Positions 43,236-52,454 are shown, counted from the stretch's first letter. The stretch: DNA of 64,000 nucleotides from Streptomyces sp. NBC_00377 (GCF_036075115.1 NZ_CP107958.1:6138001-6202000), one strand, 5' to 3'. Numbers and translations: made by a program. Notes: generated by a model not told the origin, from the sequence alone.

Positions 43236-44449
43236 CAGGAGCCTCCGTCGTTGGTGAGCAGGTGGAGCAGGGGGCCGCCGTCGGAGGGGAGCGGCTCTGC
43301 TCCCTCCCAGGCGCGTGCCAGCGCGCCCACGGTGCCGAGTTCGCCGACGAGGACCCCGCCGACCAGGCGGTCGTCGCGGACGACGACCTTGCGATAGGTG
43401 CCCCGGGTGGCGTCGGCGAGCTGCACGACGTCGTCGCCGGGGAGCGGCTCCGTCTCGCCGAACGCGGCGAGGTCGAAGGCGCTGTTCCCGGCGAGGGTGA
43501 GCCGGGTGAGGGCACGGGTGCCGCTGTAACGGGCGTTCTCGTCACCGGCGAGCGACGCGGCGAGGACGTCCGCCTGTTCCAGCGCCGGTGCGGCCAGCCC
43601 GTACACGTTCCCGTCGTGCTGGGCGCAGTCGCCGATCGCCCGGATGTGCGGGTCGGACGTGCGGAGTTCGTCGTCCACCAGGATTCCCTTGTGCACGGCG
43701 AGGCCCGCGTTCTTGGCGAGACCGGCGCGCGGGCTGACCCCGCAGGCCAGCACCACCAGGTCGGCGCCGAGCGTGTAGCCGTCGGCCATCTCGACCGAGC
43801 GGACGGCGCCGCCCACGCAGCGCACGTCGCGGACCCGGCATTCGGTGTGCACCTCGACGCCGAGGTCCTTCAGGTGGCGGAGCACCAGCCTGGACGCGTT
43901 CGGGTCGAGCTGGCGCTCCATGAGGCGCTCGGCCTGCTGTGCCAGGACGACCTGGGCGCCGCGCACGGCGAGCGCGCGGGCCGCGGAGACCCCGAGGAGC
44001 CCGCCGCCGATGACCACCGCCCGTACGCCCGGCCGTACCGCCTTGGACAGGCCGAGGCAGTCGTCCATGGTGCGGAAGGCGTGGACGCCCTCCGGCAGGA
44101 CGTGGTCCGGTGTGAACAGACCGCGCAGGGGAGGCAGCACCGGGTTGGAGCCGGTGGCCAGCACGAGGGTGTCGTATGCGATCTCCGAGCCGTCCGCGCA
44201 GGCCACGGTCCGCCCGTCGCGGTCGATGCCGGTCACCCGGGCCCGGACCAGTCCAGCGGGCGCGGGCAGCGCGATCACCTCGGGGGCGTACCGTCCGGCC
44301 AGCACCTCGGCGAGCAGGACCCGGTTGTAGGGCCGGTGCTCCTCCTCGCCGATCAGCAGCGCGGGCGTGCCCAGCTCGCCGAGCCGGCGGGCGAGTCGTA
44401 CGCCCGCGAGGCCGGCGCCGATCACCACCACACGCGAATTCGAGGTCAT
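43235..44449 (-). CDS. FAD-dependent oxidoreductase of the nitrite reductase operon
   Basis: A 404-aa NAD(P)/FAD oxidoreductase homologous to the N-terminal half of NirB: VVVIGAGLAGVRLARRLGEL, YNRVLLAEVLAGRY, DTLVLATGSNPVLPP, VVIGGGLLGVSAARALAVRG and AIGDCAQHDG. It ends without Fe-S or siroheme domains. First gene of the operon, overlapping nirB by one base. It likely feeds electrons to nitrite or nitrate reductase. A GlnR-type box lies 24 bp upstream. Confidence 0.92.
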   Translation of the reverse strand: MTSNSRVVVIGAGLAGVRLARRLGELGTPALLIGEEEHRPYNRVLLAEVLAGRYAPEVIALPAPAGLVRARVTGIDRDGRTVACADGSEIAYDTLVLATGSNPVLPPLRGLFTPDHVLPEGVHAFRTMDDCLGLSKAVRPGVRAVVIGGGLLGVSAARALAVRGAQVVLAQQAERLMERQLDPNASRLVLRHLKDLGVEVHTECRVRDVRCVGGAVRSVEMADGYTLGADLVVLACGVSPRAGLAKNAGLAVHKGILVDDELRTSDPHIRAIGDCAQHDGNVYGLAAPALEQADVLAASLAGDENARYSGTRALTRLTLAGNSAFDLAAFGETEPLPGDDVVQLADATRGTYRKVVVRDDRLVGGVLVGELGTVGALARAWEGAEPLPSDGGPLLHLLTNDGGS

Positions 44450-44472
44450 GTCCAGGAGCGTGCGTTGCCGAC

Positions 44473-44510
44473 GTTACCCGGCAGCATCACCGTTGTTTCC
44501 CGCGAGGAAC
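44473..44510 (-). promoter_or_regulatory. GlnR-type box upstream of nitrite reductase operon
   Basis: On the minus strand: GTTCC-6 nt-GAAAC at 44510-44495, then GTAAC at 44477-44473. GAAAC and GTAAC are exactly 22 bp apart, fitting the 11-bp phased half-sites of the actinobacterial consensus gTnAc-n6-GaAAc. The remaining gap up to 44783 contains only a 14-bp direct repeat (44621-44634 and 44688-44701). Confidence 0.55.
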
Positions 44511-44783
44511 GCTGCCCTCAGCGGGGCCGTGGCGCAGGTGTGAGGGTTCGGCCCGCGCCCCCGCCGTACCCTCCCACCCCCGGCGCGCCGAGCCGCACGT
44601 ACGGGTCATCGGGGGCTGGCGACGTGCTCGTACGCTCGTCGCCGCGGACGGCGAGTGTGCGCGTGGTGGTCGTCGTCGAGGACGGTGGACGTGCTCGTAC
44701 GGTCGCCGGTCGCAGGCGGCCGGTGCAGGAGTCGGCCGGGGGAGCGGGGCGGGGCCGGTGGACCTGCCGCCGCTGTCCGGCGG

Positions 44784-45410
44784 TCAGGCGCGGGACGACG
44801 TGAGGTGGGCGAACACGACGACGTTCCCCTGATAGCCGGTCGACTTCGTGTAGCCCCCACCGCAGGTGATCACCCGCAGCTCCGGCCTGCCCGCCGCCCC
44901 GTACACCTTCTTGTCGGGGAAGTCGCGGGCCCGGTACACCTCCACGGCGTCCACGGTGAAGACGGCCACGCTGCCGTCGCGCCGGTCCACCTCGACGGCA
45001 CTGCCCTTGCGCAGCGCGCCCAGGTCGTAGAAGACGGCGGGACCGTCGGCGTTGTCGACGTGACCGGCGACGATCGCGGTGCCGGTGTCGCCGGGAGTCG
45101 TACCGGCCTCGTACCAGCCGGCCAGGTTCTCCTTCTCGGCCGGGGGGACGTCGAGGTTGCCGGTCGGGGTGAGACCGAGTCCCGTGAGGGGGGCGTCCAC
45201 GTGGATCGCGGGGATCCGGACGCGGTTGGGCGGCGAGGGCGGCAGCGCCGGCGCGGACGGGGTCCGTACGTCCGGGCCGCCCGAGTGGGCCTCGGCCGCG
45301 GACGGCTGCGGAGGGGCGTGCGTCTCGGCGCCGCTGTGCAGCAGCCATGCGCCGCAGCCGAGAGCGACCACGGTGACGGCCGCTATGGCGGTGTTCCCGA
45401 CCCTGCGCAT
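44784..45410 (-). CDS. Class F-type sortase
   Basis: A 208-aa membrane-anchored transpeptidase. An N-terminal TM (AIAAVTVVALGCGAWLL), a Pro/Ala-rich spacer, then the sortase barrel: RVRIPAIHVDAPL, AIVAGHVDN with catalytic His117, and RVITCGG with catalytic Cys183. The expected Arg after the Cys is not obvious: the segment reads GYTKSTGYQGNVVVFAHL, with Lys189 the nearest basic residue. Sortases of this type join cell-wall or surface proteins. The secreted protein gene upstream may be a partner. Confidence 0.87.
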   Translation of the reverse strand: MRRVGNTAIAAVTVVALGCGAWLLHSGAETHAPPQPSAAEAHSGGPDVRTPSAPALPPSPPNRVRIPAIHVDAPLTGLGLTPTGNLDVPPAEKENLAGWYEAGTTPGDTGTAIVAGHVDNADGPAVFYDLGALRKGSAVEVDRRDGSVAVFTVDAVEVYRARDFPDKKVYGAAGRPELRVITCGGGYTKSTGYQGNVVVFAHLTSSRA

Positions 45411-45427
45411 CCCAGGCCCCTTCTCCG

Positions 45428-45510
45428 TGCTCTCCAGGTTCTCCGTGCTCTCCGGGCGCTTCGTGCTCCCGGGTTCTCCGGGTTCTCCGGGGCCTCCGGG
45501 TTCTTCATGA
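45428..45510. repeat. Degenerate CTCCGGG/TTCTCCG repeat tract
   Basis: Many short tandem copies of GGTTCTCCG- and GTGCTCTCC-type words between the sortase gene and the next gene. A long loop-prone G/C-asymmetric tract with no coding sense. Confidence 0.7.
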
Positions 45511-45644
45511 AAGCCTTCGTGGCGCCCCCTCGTCGGACGCCCCTGGTCACGGGGGACCCCGTGCCCCCTCCGGGCCGCGAGGGGCGTCGGACCCGGAGGG
45601 GGAGGGGCGTGCGGTACCGGCGGACGGACAGCGGAGGGTGTCCG

Positions 45645-46214
45645 TCAGATCCCGTCGCCTCTCGCCCGGCGATGCAGGAGCCAGGTACCGCCCGCGGCGG
45701 CGACGGCGAGAGCCGCCACACCGGCCGCGGTCTGTACGGGGTCGGGGCCCAGTGCGCCGCCGACCCCCGTCTTCACACTTCCCCGTGGAGGCACCGGCTG
45801 CCGGTCCGAGGTCAGCACGACCACCAGGTCACCGCTGACGCGCCGCCCGCCCGCGGCGCACTCCGCGACGATCTCGTACGTCCCCGGCTGCGCGCTCGGC
45901 GGCACCCGGAACCGTCCGACCGCCTCGCCCTCGTGCGCGCCGGGCGCGAGCGGGAAGCGACCGGCGCCCACCGCCCCGGCGTCGCCCACGGCCGCTCCGC
46001 CGGCCCCGCACGCCGCCGTGCCGACCGAGACCTGCCCGCCCGGCACCGCGGTGGAGGGGTACACCTCCAGGCTTCCGGCACGGGTACCGGCCTCGACGCC
46101 GTGCGCGGGCCCGGCGAAGGCGGCCGCGGCGACGACGGCGAGCGCGGTACCGCTCAGCAGACGTGCGGTACGGCACGCGGTGCGGCGTGCGGTACGACGG
46201 GCGATGCGTCGCAT
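45645..46214 (-). CDS. Secreted, C-terminally anchored Ig-like protein
   Basis: A 189-aa exported protein. A long Arg-rich N-region then a hydrophobic core (LLSGTALAVVAAAAFAGPAH) form a signal peptide. The middle looks like one Ig/transthyretin-like beta domain (SLEVYPSTAVPGGQVSVGTA; VPPSAQPGTYEIVAECAAGG). The C-terminus is TM (VQTAAGVAALAVAAAGGTWL) followed by RRAR, as in a sortase sorting signal but without LPxTG. With the sortase gene next on the same strand, a substrate or accessory role is plausible. Confidence 0.75.
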   Translation of the reverse strand: MRRIARRTARRTACRTARLLSGTALAVVAAAAFAGPAHGVEAGTRAGSLEVYPSTAVPGGQVSVGTAACGAGGAAVGDAGAVGAGRFPLAPGAHEGEAVGRFRVPPSAQPGTYEIVAECAAGGRRVSGDLVVVLTSDRQPVPPRGSVKTGVGGALGPDPVQTAAGVAALAVAAAGGTWLLHRRARGDGI

Positions 46215-46596
46215 CGGTGCTCCTTCGAGCTCTTCGAGTCTCCCTGCCCTTCCGAGGTAAGTCGCAGGGACGCGAGCGCGCTTCCTGAGGGTGTGTCAGG
46301 AATGGGATGAACGGGTGTCAGATGTGCGGACGGAACACGCAACTGCGCGCCCGTTTCAGCAGGTCACCGCAGTGGGGCCGGCGCCGCACGGAAAAGCGCC
46401 CCCAGGAGGGGTGAACGGGTGACCGCCCCTTCCGAAACCGGCGGACGGTTGCGGACGGCCCGGCCTGCGGCCGTCCGCCGGCGGGCGCCGACGCGGGGCC
46501 CGCGCGAACCGCCCTGACGGGGACGGCTGCCGTGGGACGGGGGAGCGGCCGCTGGCGGCGGGGGCGATGCGGGGACGACTCGCCGCGGGGGCGGTG
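46215..46596. other. Intergenic stretch without supportable gene
   Basis: 380 bp between two minus-strand genes. An open frame at 46364-46600 is Pro/Arg/Ala-rich with no family features and is probably not expressed. Confidence 0.5.
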
Positions 46597-47100
46597 TCAC
46601 CGTCGGGCGAGCCAGTCCCCGCCCTCGATCAGCGCCCCCCGGGCCCGGAGACGGGCCGCGACGGCCGGTGCGGCGACGTAGACCCAGGCGCGGACGGACA
46701 GCGGAGCGGAGCCGTCCCCGCGGGCCGTCACCTGCGCCCCTGCCTCCGTCGCCACCCCTGCCTCCGTCGCCACCCCTGCCTCCGTCGCCACCCCTACCTC
46801 CACCTCGCGAGCGACCCGCTCGTACAGGTTGCTCGGGTCGCCCGGCGCGTACTCCTCCAGCCGGTCGAGTTCGGCCAGCAGTCGCCCGTACGCCCGGGGA
46901 TGGGGCGTGACGAGGGCGCCGGCCACCGATCCGCCCGGTGCCTCCACCGCGTAGGGATAGCCGGGGCCTCGGTACAGCACCGCCCCCGCCAGCCGCGCCG
47001 GCTCCTCGCGGAGGGTGCGGCCGCGCAGGAGGAGGTCGTGGTTGACCTCGCCCGGCCGAAGGGTGCCGTAGACGAAGAAGGGGAGTCCCGCAGCGCTCAC
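46597..47100 (-). CDS. Gamma-glutamylcyclotransferase-like protein with VATEAG repeats
   Basis: A 167-aa AIG2/GGCT-fold protein. The substrate loop FVYGTLRPG near the N-terminus is diagnostic, followed by YRGPGYPYAVEAPGGSVAGA and ELDRLEEYAPGDPSNLYERV, which holds the catalytic Glu. Three perfect copies of VATEAG are inserted after VAREVEVG, before the last strands (SVRAWVYVAAPAV). Start is GTG 47100. GGCT-fold enzymes release pyroglutamate from gamma-glutamyl amides; the true substrate here is unknown. Confidence 0.82.
   Translation of the reverse strand: MSAAGLPFFVYGTLRPGEVNHDLLLRGRTLREEPARLAGAVLYRGPGYPYAVEAPGGSVAGALVTPHPRAYGRLLAELDRLEEYAPGDPSNLYERVAREVEVGVATEAGVATEAGVATEAGAQVTARGDGSAPLSVRAWVYVAAPAVAARLRARGALIEGGDWLARR
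46742..46795. repeat. Three perfect 18-bp tandem repeats within GGCT-like gene
   Basis: Three identical 18-bp units (46742-46759, 46760-46777, 46778-46795), in frame, encoding VATEAG-type hexapeptides. Identity of copies implies recent expansion by replication slippage. Confidence 0.95.
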
Positions 47101-47276
47101 GGAAACGATTCTCTCCCCTTCACCGCCCTCTCACCGGTCCCTCGCGTAGGGCTATGGACATGACATGTCATGCCCACTTAAATGCCAGGACGACGTCAGC
47201 GCCACCTCCACAGGCCACCCACAGGCCACCCCCACACGCGCCCCCACGGCGCCTTCTCGAGGAGACCGAGACACTG

Positions 47277-48923
47277 ATGAGTCGGATACGGCAGCACGTC
47301 CGAGGTTCCCGTCTCGCCACCGCCGGCATCGCCGCCACCACGGCCACGCTCCTGGCCGCCGTACTCTCCCCGGTCGCCGACGCGGCCGACAGACCGACCC
47401 GGGAGACCGCGCTCGACAACGCGGCGGCGGCCCTCGCCGACCGCGCGACGACTCTGGGCCTCACCTCCGGACAGAGCACATCCGTCCGTGACGTGGTCGT
47501 CGACAAGGACGGCACCCAGCACGTCCGCTACGACCGTACCTACCGTCAACTCCCCGTGCTCGGCGGCGACTTCGTGGTGCATCTCGCTCCCGACGGCGCG
47601 TACCGCAGCGCGGACCGGGCGACCCGGGCGGCGATCTCACTCGCGAGCATCACCCCGAAGGTGCCGGCCCCCGAGGCCGCCGACATCGCCGTGAACGCCC
47701 TGCGCGCGGCCCACCTCGGCAAGACGCTGAAGCAGGTGAAGGCCAAGCCGCAGCTGGTCGTCGACGCCCTGCACGGCGTCCCGAAGCTGGCCTGGCGGAC
47801 CAATGTCGTCGCCCTGGACCCGCTCGGCAACCCGGTCGCCCGCGCGGTGCTGACCGACGCCCGCACCGGCGCCCGGATCGACGCCTGGGACACCATCGAG
47901 ACCGCCACGGGCGACGGCAAGTCCCTGTACGGCGGCACGGTTCCGCTGGAGACGATCCTGTCGGGATCGACGTACCAGCTCAAGGACCCGACGCGCGGGA
48001 ACACGTACACCGGCGACGCGGCCAACAAGACCGACCTGTGCATCTTCGGCATCTGCATCAGCCGCGCCCCGGCGACCCTGTTCACGGACGCCGACAACCA
48101 CTGGGGCACCGGCGCCACGACGGACCGCTCGACGGCCGCCGTCGACGCCCAGTACGGCACCAACGCGACCTGGGACTACTACAAGAACGTGCACGGCCGC
48201 AACGGCATCGGCAACGACGGCAAGGGCTCCTACAACCGCGTCCACTACGGCAACAGCTACAACAACGCTTTCTGGGACGACAGTTGCTTCTGCATGACCT
48301 ACGGCGACGGTGACGGCACCCAGCTCGGCCCGCTGGTCGCCCTGGACGTGGCAGGGCACGAGATGTCCCACGGCGTGACCTCGAAGACGGCCGCGCTCGC
48401 CTACTCGGGCGAGTCGGGCGGTCTGAACGAGGCGACGTCCGACATCTTCGGCAGCCTGGTCGAGTTCCACGCGGGGAACGCCTCCGACACCGGCGACTAC
48501 CTCATCGGCGAGAAGATCGTCCGCTCCGGCTTCGGCCGCGACGCCCTGCGCTACATGGACAAACCGAGCAAGGACGGCAACTCCGCCGACTACTGGAGCA
48601 GTTCGGTCGGCAACCTCGACGTCCACTACTCGTCCGGGGTCGCCAACCACTTCGCCTACCTGCTCGCGGAGGGCAGCGGCACGAAGACCGTCAACGGCGT
48701 CACCTACAACTCCCCGACGTCCAACGGCTCGACACTCACGGGCATCGGCCGCGACAAGCTCGGCGCGATCTGGTACCGCGCCCTGACCGTCTACATGACG
48801 TCCTCGACGAACTACGCGGCGGCGAGGACGGCCACCCTGAACGCGGCCCGCGACCTCTACGGCGCGGGCACCACGGAGTACAACGCGGTGGCCGCGGCCT
48901 GGTCCGCGGTCAACGTCAACTGA
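47277..48923 (+). CDS. Secreted M4 (thermolysin-like) neutral metalloprotease
   Basis: A 548-aa preproprotease. Signal peptide LATAGIAATTATLLAAVLSP to about ADAA, FTP/PepSY propeptide (HVRYDRTYRQLPVLGGDFVV), then the catalytic domain. Zinc site: HEMSH at 361-365 and Glu385 in GGLNEATSD, the 20-residue gap typical of M4. Catalytic His region is DVHYSSGVANHFAYLL. Cys pairs (CIFGIC, CFC) suggest disulfides. ATG 47277 (MSRIRQHVRG) has GAGGAGA upstream; the 41 extra upstream codons are Pro/His-rich and unlikely. Confidence 0.93.
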   Translation: MSRIRQHVRGSRLATAGIAATTATLLAAVLSPVADAADRPTRETALDNAAAALADRATTLGLTSGQSTSVRDVVVDKDGTQHVRYDRTYRQLPVLGGDFVVHLAPDGAYRSADRATRAAISLASITPKVPAPEAADIAVNALRAAHLGKTLKQVKAKPQLVVDALHGVPKLAWRTNVVALDPLGNPVARAVLTDARTGARIDAWDTIETATGDGKSLYGGTVPLETILSGSTYQLKDPTRGNTYTGDAANKTDLCIFGICISRAPATLFTDADNHWGTGATTDRSTAAVDAQYGTNATWDYYKNVHGRNGIGNDGKGSYNRVHYGNSYNNAFWDDSCFCMTYGDGDGTQLGPLVALDVAGHEMSHGVTSKTAALAYSGESGGLNEATSDIFGSLVEFHAGNASDTGDYLIGEKIVRSGFGRDALRYMDKPSKDGNSADYWSSSVGNLDVHYSSGVANHFAYLLAEGSGTKTVNGVTYNSPTSNGSTLTGIGRDKLGAIWYRALTVYMTSSTNYAAARTATLNAARDLYGAGTTEYNAVAAAWSAVNVN

Positions 48924-49041
48924 CCCATCCCGCCCGCCCTTTGACGCCCGGCGCGGCCGCCCTGTCCCGAGGACCGGTGCGGCCGTGCCGCGTCGCGTGG
49001 GCACACACGCGCCGCGCGCGCCCGGCCCCTGGTCCGCGCGC

Positions 49042-49070
49042 GTGAAGGTGAAGCGGAGCTTCCCCTTCAC
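49042..49070 (+). terminator. Terminator after metalloprotease
   Basis: Stem of 7 bp, one mismatch, then 5 bp closing a GGA triloop (GTGAAGG..GAAGC / GCTTC..CCTTCAC), 119 bp after the stop codon. Confidence 0.7.
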
Positions 49071-49185
49071 CGCGTAACGCCTCGATCACGCTTTGCCGTT
49101 CCGGCCGCCCCCGGGGATTTCCTCCTGCGGATCATGCAGGTGAGCCCCAGTGGTTCGCACGGGGGTACCACGGAAAGGTGTTCGG

Positions 49186-49698
49186 ATGAAAACCGCCATC
49201 CGGCGTTCGGCCGCGACCACGGCCGCGTTCCTGCTCGCTTTCGGAGGGCTGACCGCCCTGACGGTCACGCCTGCTCAGGCCGACGATTTCGCGTGCAGCT
49301 ACCAGGACAAGACGTTTTCCACGCCCGGGGACAACACGTACGTCGAGATCGAGTTGTGCATCCGGCGGGTCGCCGACGGCTACGAGGCCACCGCCGACGT
49401 CAGCTGGTTCAACGGGGGCACCAGCAGCGTCGACGGCAATCGGAAGTTCGACCGGTTCGACGTTCAGGTGCGCGTCGAGCAGTACGTCTCGGGCTCGGAC
49501 GACGTCAAGGGAAGCCGCACCTGCGACATCCAGTACAACGTCAACAGCTTCCCGCGGTCCAGCCAGCTCTGCTCCAAGTTCGTCACCCACAACCGGACCG
49601 CCACGTGGAGCGCCGACGGAAAGGTCGTCTACGACATCGACCGCGACGGCGAGGGCGCCTCCACCTGGAACCTGACCGGCTCACCGCGGATCGACTGA
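49186..49698 (+). CDS. Secreted hypothetical protein
   Basis: A 170-aa precursor with a clear signal peptide (SAATTAAFLLAFGGLTALTV, cleavage after PAQA). The mature protein is beta-rich with four Cys (DFACSYQDK, ELCIRRV, RTCDIQYN, SQLCSKF), probably two disulfides, and many aromatic and acidic residues. ATG 49186 has GGAAAGG upstream; an earlier ATG at 49150 is less likely. I do not recognise the family; it follows a secreted protease gene and could be an inhibitor or unrelated. Confidence 0.75.
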   Translation: MKTAIRRSAATTAAFLLAFGGLTALTVTPAQADDFACSYQDKTFSTPGDNTYVEIELCIRRVADGYEATADVSWFNGGTSSVDGNRKFDRFDVQVRVEQYVSGSDDVKGSRTCDIQYNVNSFPRSSQLCSKFVTHNRTATWSADGKVVYDIDRDGEGASTWNLTGSPRID

Positions 49699-49893
49699 CC
49701 TGTTGACCGGGTGAGCGTGAATCGGCTGACCGGTTGACCGGCTGACCGTGGACCGGCTGACCGGCTGGCTGGGGACCGGTCGACCGAAGCCTGTCTGCCG
49801 AATGCCCGTCCGTCCGGCCGGCCGCCGGTCGATCGACCGGCGGCCGGGCCCGGGTCCCGCGTCCACTGCCGGGGGACCCGGGCTCGGAGACTC

Positions 49894-49927
49894 CTTCGTG
49901 CTCTTCGTGCTCTTCGTGCTCTTCGTG
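49894..49927. repeat. CTCTTCGTG 9-bp tandem repeat
   Basis: Three perfect 9-bp units preceded by a partial unit, in the 344-bp gap 49699-50042. The first part of that gap is a run of degenerate GACCGGCTGACCGG words. No gene is seen there. Confidence 0.85.
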
Positions 49928-50042
49928 CTCGGCGCGGCGGCTTCCCGGATCGCCGTGTGAAGGAATCGTGCTTCCCCGTGGCTGGATCACCCGTTACGCT
50001 CCCCCAGCGCGCACACGGCGCGAGCAGGGGGTACCGGGGGTA

Positions 50043-50759
50043 ATGGGGGACATGACCGAGGAAGTTGCCGCGCCCGAGAAGGGCCCGAACGCATGGGTTC
50101 AGGCCATCGCGGCGCTGGTGGTGGTCGGGGCGCTCGGGGGCGGGCTGTACGTGATCCAGCAGAACGACGCCAAGGCGGCCGACAAGCCGGCGAGCTGCCG
50201 GCTCGACGACGAGGACAAGAAGGCCGCCGAGAAGGCGAAGGCGGCGCACCGCGTTTCGGGGACGCAGCTGTGCACGGCGCTGAACCGCGCGGACCTGCCG
50301 ACGCTTCTCGGCACCCCGCAGGAGCACGCGCTGACGGCGTACGGCAGTGACGGTTCGGTCAGGACGGCGGGCGCCGCCGAGATCCCTTCCCCGGAGGGCA
50401 CCGTCCAACTGGACACGTACACGGTGAAGCTCTCGCGGTCCTACGACGAGCTCCCCATCGCGGGGATGGAGGACCTGCTGAACGAGGCGGAGTCCAAGAC
50501 GGTGCTGGGGCACCCCGCGGTGCTCTACTCGAGCCGGACGTTCGCCATCAGCTTCGATCTCAGCGGCAGCGGCAAGTCGGACACCGGCCCCGGCGGCATC
50601 GCCCGTGCCCTGGTCGTCGCCCCGGACACCAAGGACGGCGGCGGCTCGTACGAACTCGCCATCTGGCGCCAGGACGACGTGCGACCGGACGACACGGCAC
50701 TGCTGCGCGTCGCGCAGGAGGTCCTGCCCCTGATCCCGGGCTGGACGACCGCCGGCTGA
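50043..50759 (+). CDS. DUF6215-like membrane-anchored protein
   Basis: A 238-aa protein with a short cytoplasmic N-terminus (MTEEVAAPEKGPNAWVQ), one TM (AIAALVVVGALGGGLYVIQQ) and an extracellular domain: GTQLCTALNRADLPTLLGTP, PSPEGTVQLDTYTVKLSRSY, GHPAVLYSSRTFAISFDLSG and RVAQEVLPLIPGW. This pattern resembles what I know as DUF6215 in Streptomyces, of unknown function. ATG 50043 or ATG 50052 could be the start; both have G-rich sequence very close upstream. Confidence 0.75.
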   Translation: MGDMTEEVAAPEKGPNAWVQAIAALVVVGALGGGLYVIQQNDAKAADKPASCRLDDEDKKAAEKAKAAHRVSGTQLCTALNRADLPTLLGTPQEHALTAYGSDGSVRTAGAAEIPSPEGTVQLDTYTVKLSRSYDELPIAGMEDLLNEAESKTVLGHPAVLYSSRTFAISFDLSGSGKSDTGPGGIARALVVAPDTKDGGGSYELAIWRQDDVRPDDTALLRVAQEVLPLIPGWTTAG

Positions 50760-50810
50760 CGCCCGGCCGGCCGTGCCGGACGGCTTCGCACGCGCCGGAC
50801 ACGGCAGAGG

Positions 50811-50834
50811 GCCGGCACCCCGCAGGGTGCCGGC
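50811..50834. terminator. Bidirectional terminator between convergent genes
   Basis: Perfect 10-bp stem GCCGGCACCC/GGGTGCCGGC closing a CGCA tetraloop, between the DUF6215-like gene and the minus-strand exporter. Confidence 0.85.
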
Positions 50835-50892
50835 CTCGTCGCCGCGTGAGCCGCCCCACCGGGACGACCGGGTGAACCGGCCGTGTGGCGTT

Positions 50893-52434
50893 TCAGGCGA
50901 CCGGTTCCGGTTCCTGCGCCCGGATCCCGGTCGCGGGCCGCTCCGGCTTGCGGTCCCGCATGACCAGGGCCGCCAGGACCGCCGCCGCCAGGACGCCGAT
51001 CGCGCTGACCGTGAAGGTCGTCGTCATCGAGGCGGTGAAGGCCTCCCGGGCCGACCGGACCAGGCCCGTGTCCTGTCCGGCCACCGCCAGCGCCCCGCCG
51101 ATCGACTGCCGGGCCGCCTCGGGGGCGTCGGACGGCATCTCGGCGGCGAAACCGCTGGTCAGCAGGGAGCCGAGAATCGCGATACCGAGGGCGGTGCCGG
51201 CCTGCTGGATGGTGTCGTTGAGGGCCGAGCCGACGCCCGCCTTCTCCTCGGGGATGGTGCTCATGAGCGCGCCGACGGCGGCCGGCATCGCCAGGCCCGC
51301 GCCGAGGCCGAGCAGCCCGAGGGCGATCGCCGGGACGGTGAAGCCCGAGTCGGCGTCGACCGTCGTCAGCAGGGCGAAGCAGGCGGTCATCACGAGCATC
51401 CCGGACAGGATCACGAAACGGTTGCCGATCTTCTCCGCCAGCTTCACGCCCACGCCGTTGCCGAGCAGCGCGGCGACGGCGAGGGGCAGGAAGGCGAGGC
51501 CCGCCTTGACGGGCGAGTAGCCGAGGACGAACTGGAGGTACTGGGTGAGGACCAGCAGGAGACCGCCGTTGCCGATCTGGACCAGGGCCAGCGAGAGCGA
51601 ACCACCGCTGAAGTTGCGGTGCTTGAAGAGGGCCAGGGGGACCATCGGGGCGGAGGTGGCGTTCTCCCAGATCACGAAGCCCGCCAGACCGACCGCGGCG
51701 ACCGCCAGCGAGAGCGTGGAGCGGCCCCCGAACGCGCCGTGCTGCGGAAGCTCGATGATCCACCAGACCAGTGCGGTCATACCGACCGCGGAGAGCACGG
51801 CGCCCAGCGGGTCGGGCTTCTGCCAGGGAGCCCGGGACTCCGGCATCAGGACCACCGCGGCGACGACGGCGAGCCCGACGACCGGGACGTTGACGAGGAA
51901 GATCGAGTGCCAGGAGAAGTGGTCGATCAGGACGCCGCCGAGGACCGGGCTGCCGACCAGTCCCAGCATCGACACCGAACCCCAGGCGGCCATCGCCCTG
52001 CCGCGCTCCTCGTCGTCGAAGACGGTGATGAGGATCGAGAGGGTGGAGGGCATGATCAGCGCCCCGCCGACGCCCATCGCGGTGCGTACGGCGATCACCT
52101 CGCCGGGGGTGGTGCAGATCGTCGCGGCCAGTGAGGCAGCCCCGAAGAGCAGCAGGCCGATCAGCATCACCTTCCGGCGTCCGAAGCGGTCGCCGAGGCT
52201 GCCGGAGGTCAGCAGGAGGCCGGCGAAGACCAGGATGTAGGAGTCGAGGATCCACTGGGTGTCCTGGGCGCTCGCGCCGATGTCCTTGGTCATCGAGGGG
52301 ACCGCGACGGTCAGCGCCATGCTGTCGATCGTCAGGACCACCGTGCTCAGGCACAGCACGACGAGGATCCACCAGCGGCGGGGGTCGCGACGGTCCTGCG
52401 CGGTCTCCTCGAGACGTTGCGTCGGGGCTTCCAT
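50893..52434 (-). CDS. MFS exporter, DHA2 (EmrB/QacA) type
   Basis: A 513-aa, 14-TM proton-driven exporter. TM1 has TIDSMALTVAVPSM, motif A is SGSLGDRFGRRKVML, and motif C region is LGLVGSPVLGGVLIDHFSWH. The C-terminal half includes GLGAGLAMPAAVGALMSTIP and EKAGVGSALNDTIQQAGTAL. ATG 52434 (MEAPTQRLEETAQDRR) is chosen; further upstream the frame crosses the operator array. It is divergent from a TetR gene, so regulated drug or metabolite export is likely. Confidence 0.92.
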   Translation of the reverse strand: MEAPTQRLEETAQDRRDPRRWWILVVLCLSTVVLTIDSMALTVAVPSMTKDIGASAQDTQWILDSYILVFAGLLLTSGSLGDRFGRRKVMLIGLLLFGAASLAATICTTPGEVIAVRTAMGVGGALIMPSTLSILITVFDDEERGRAMAAWGSVSMLGLVGSPVLGGVLIDHFSWHSIFLVNVPVVGLAVVAAVVLMPESRAPWQKPDPLGAVLSAVGMTALVWWIIELPQHGAFGGRSTLSLAVAAVGLAGFVIWENATSAPMVPLALFKHRNFSGGSLSLALVQIGNGGLLLVLTQYLQFVLGYSPVKAGLAFLPLAVAALLGNGVGVKLAEKIGNRFVILSGMLVMTACFALLTTVDADSGFTVPAIALGLLGLGAGLAMPAAVGALMSTIPEEKAGVGSALNDTIQQAGTALGIAILGSLLTSGFAAEMPSDAPEAARQSIGGALAVAGQDTGLVRSAREAFTASMTTTFTVSAIGVLAAAVLAALVMRDRKPERPATGIRAQEPEPVA

Positions 52435-52454
52435 CGGAGGCGTCCTCTCGTCCT

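Noticed and set aside
46364..46600. Minus-strand open frame of 78 codons
   Set aside because: Pro/Arg/Ala-rich composition typical of shadow frames in GC-rich DNA; no family features.
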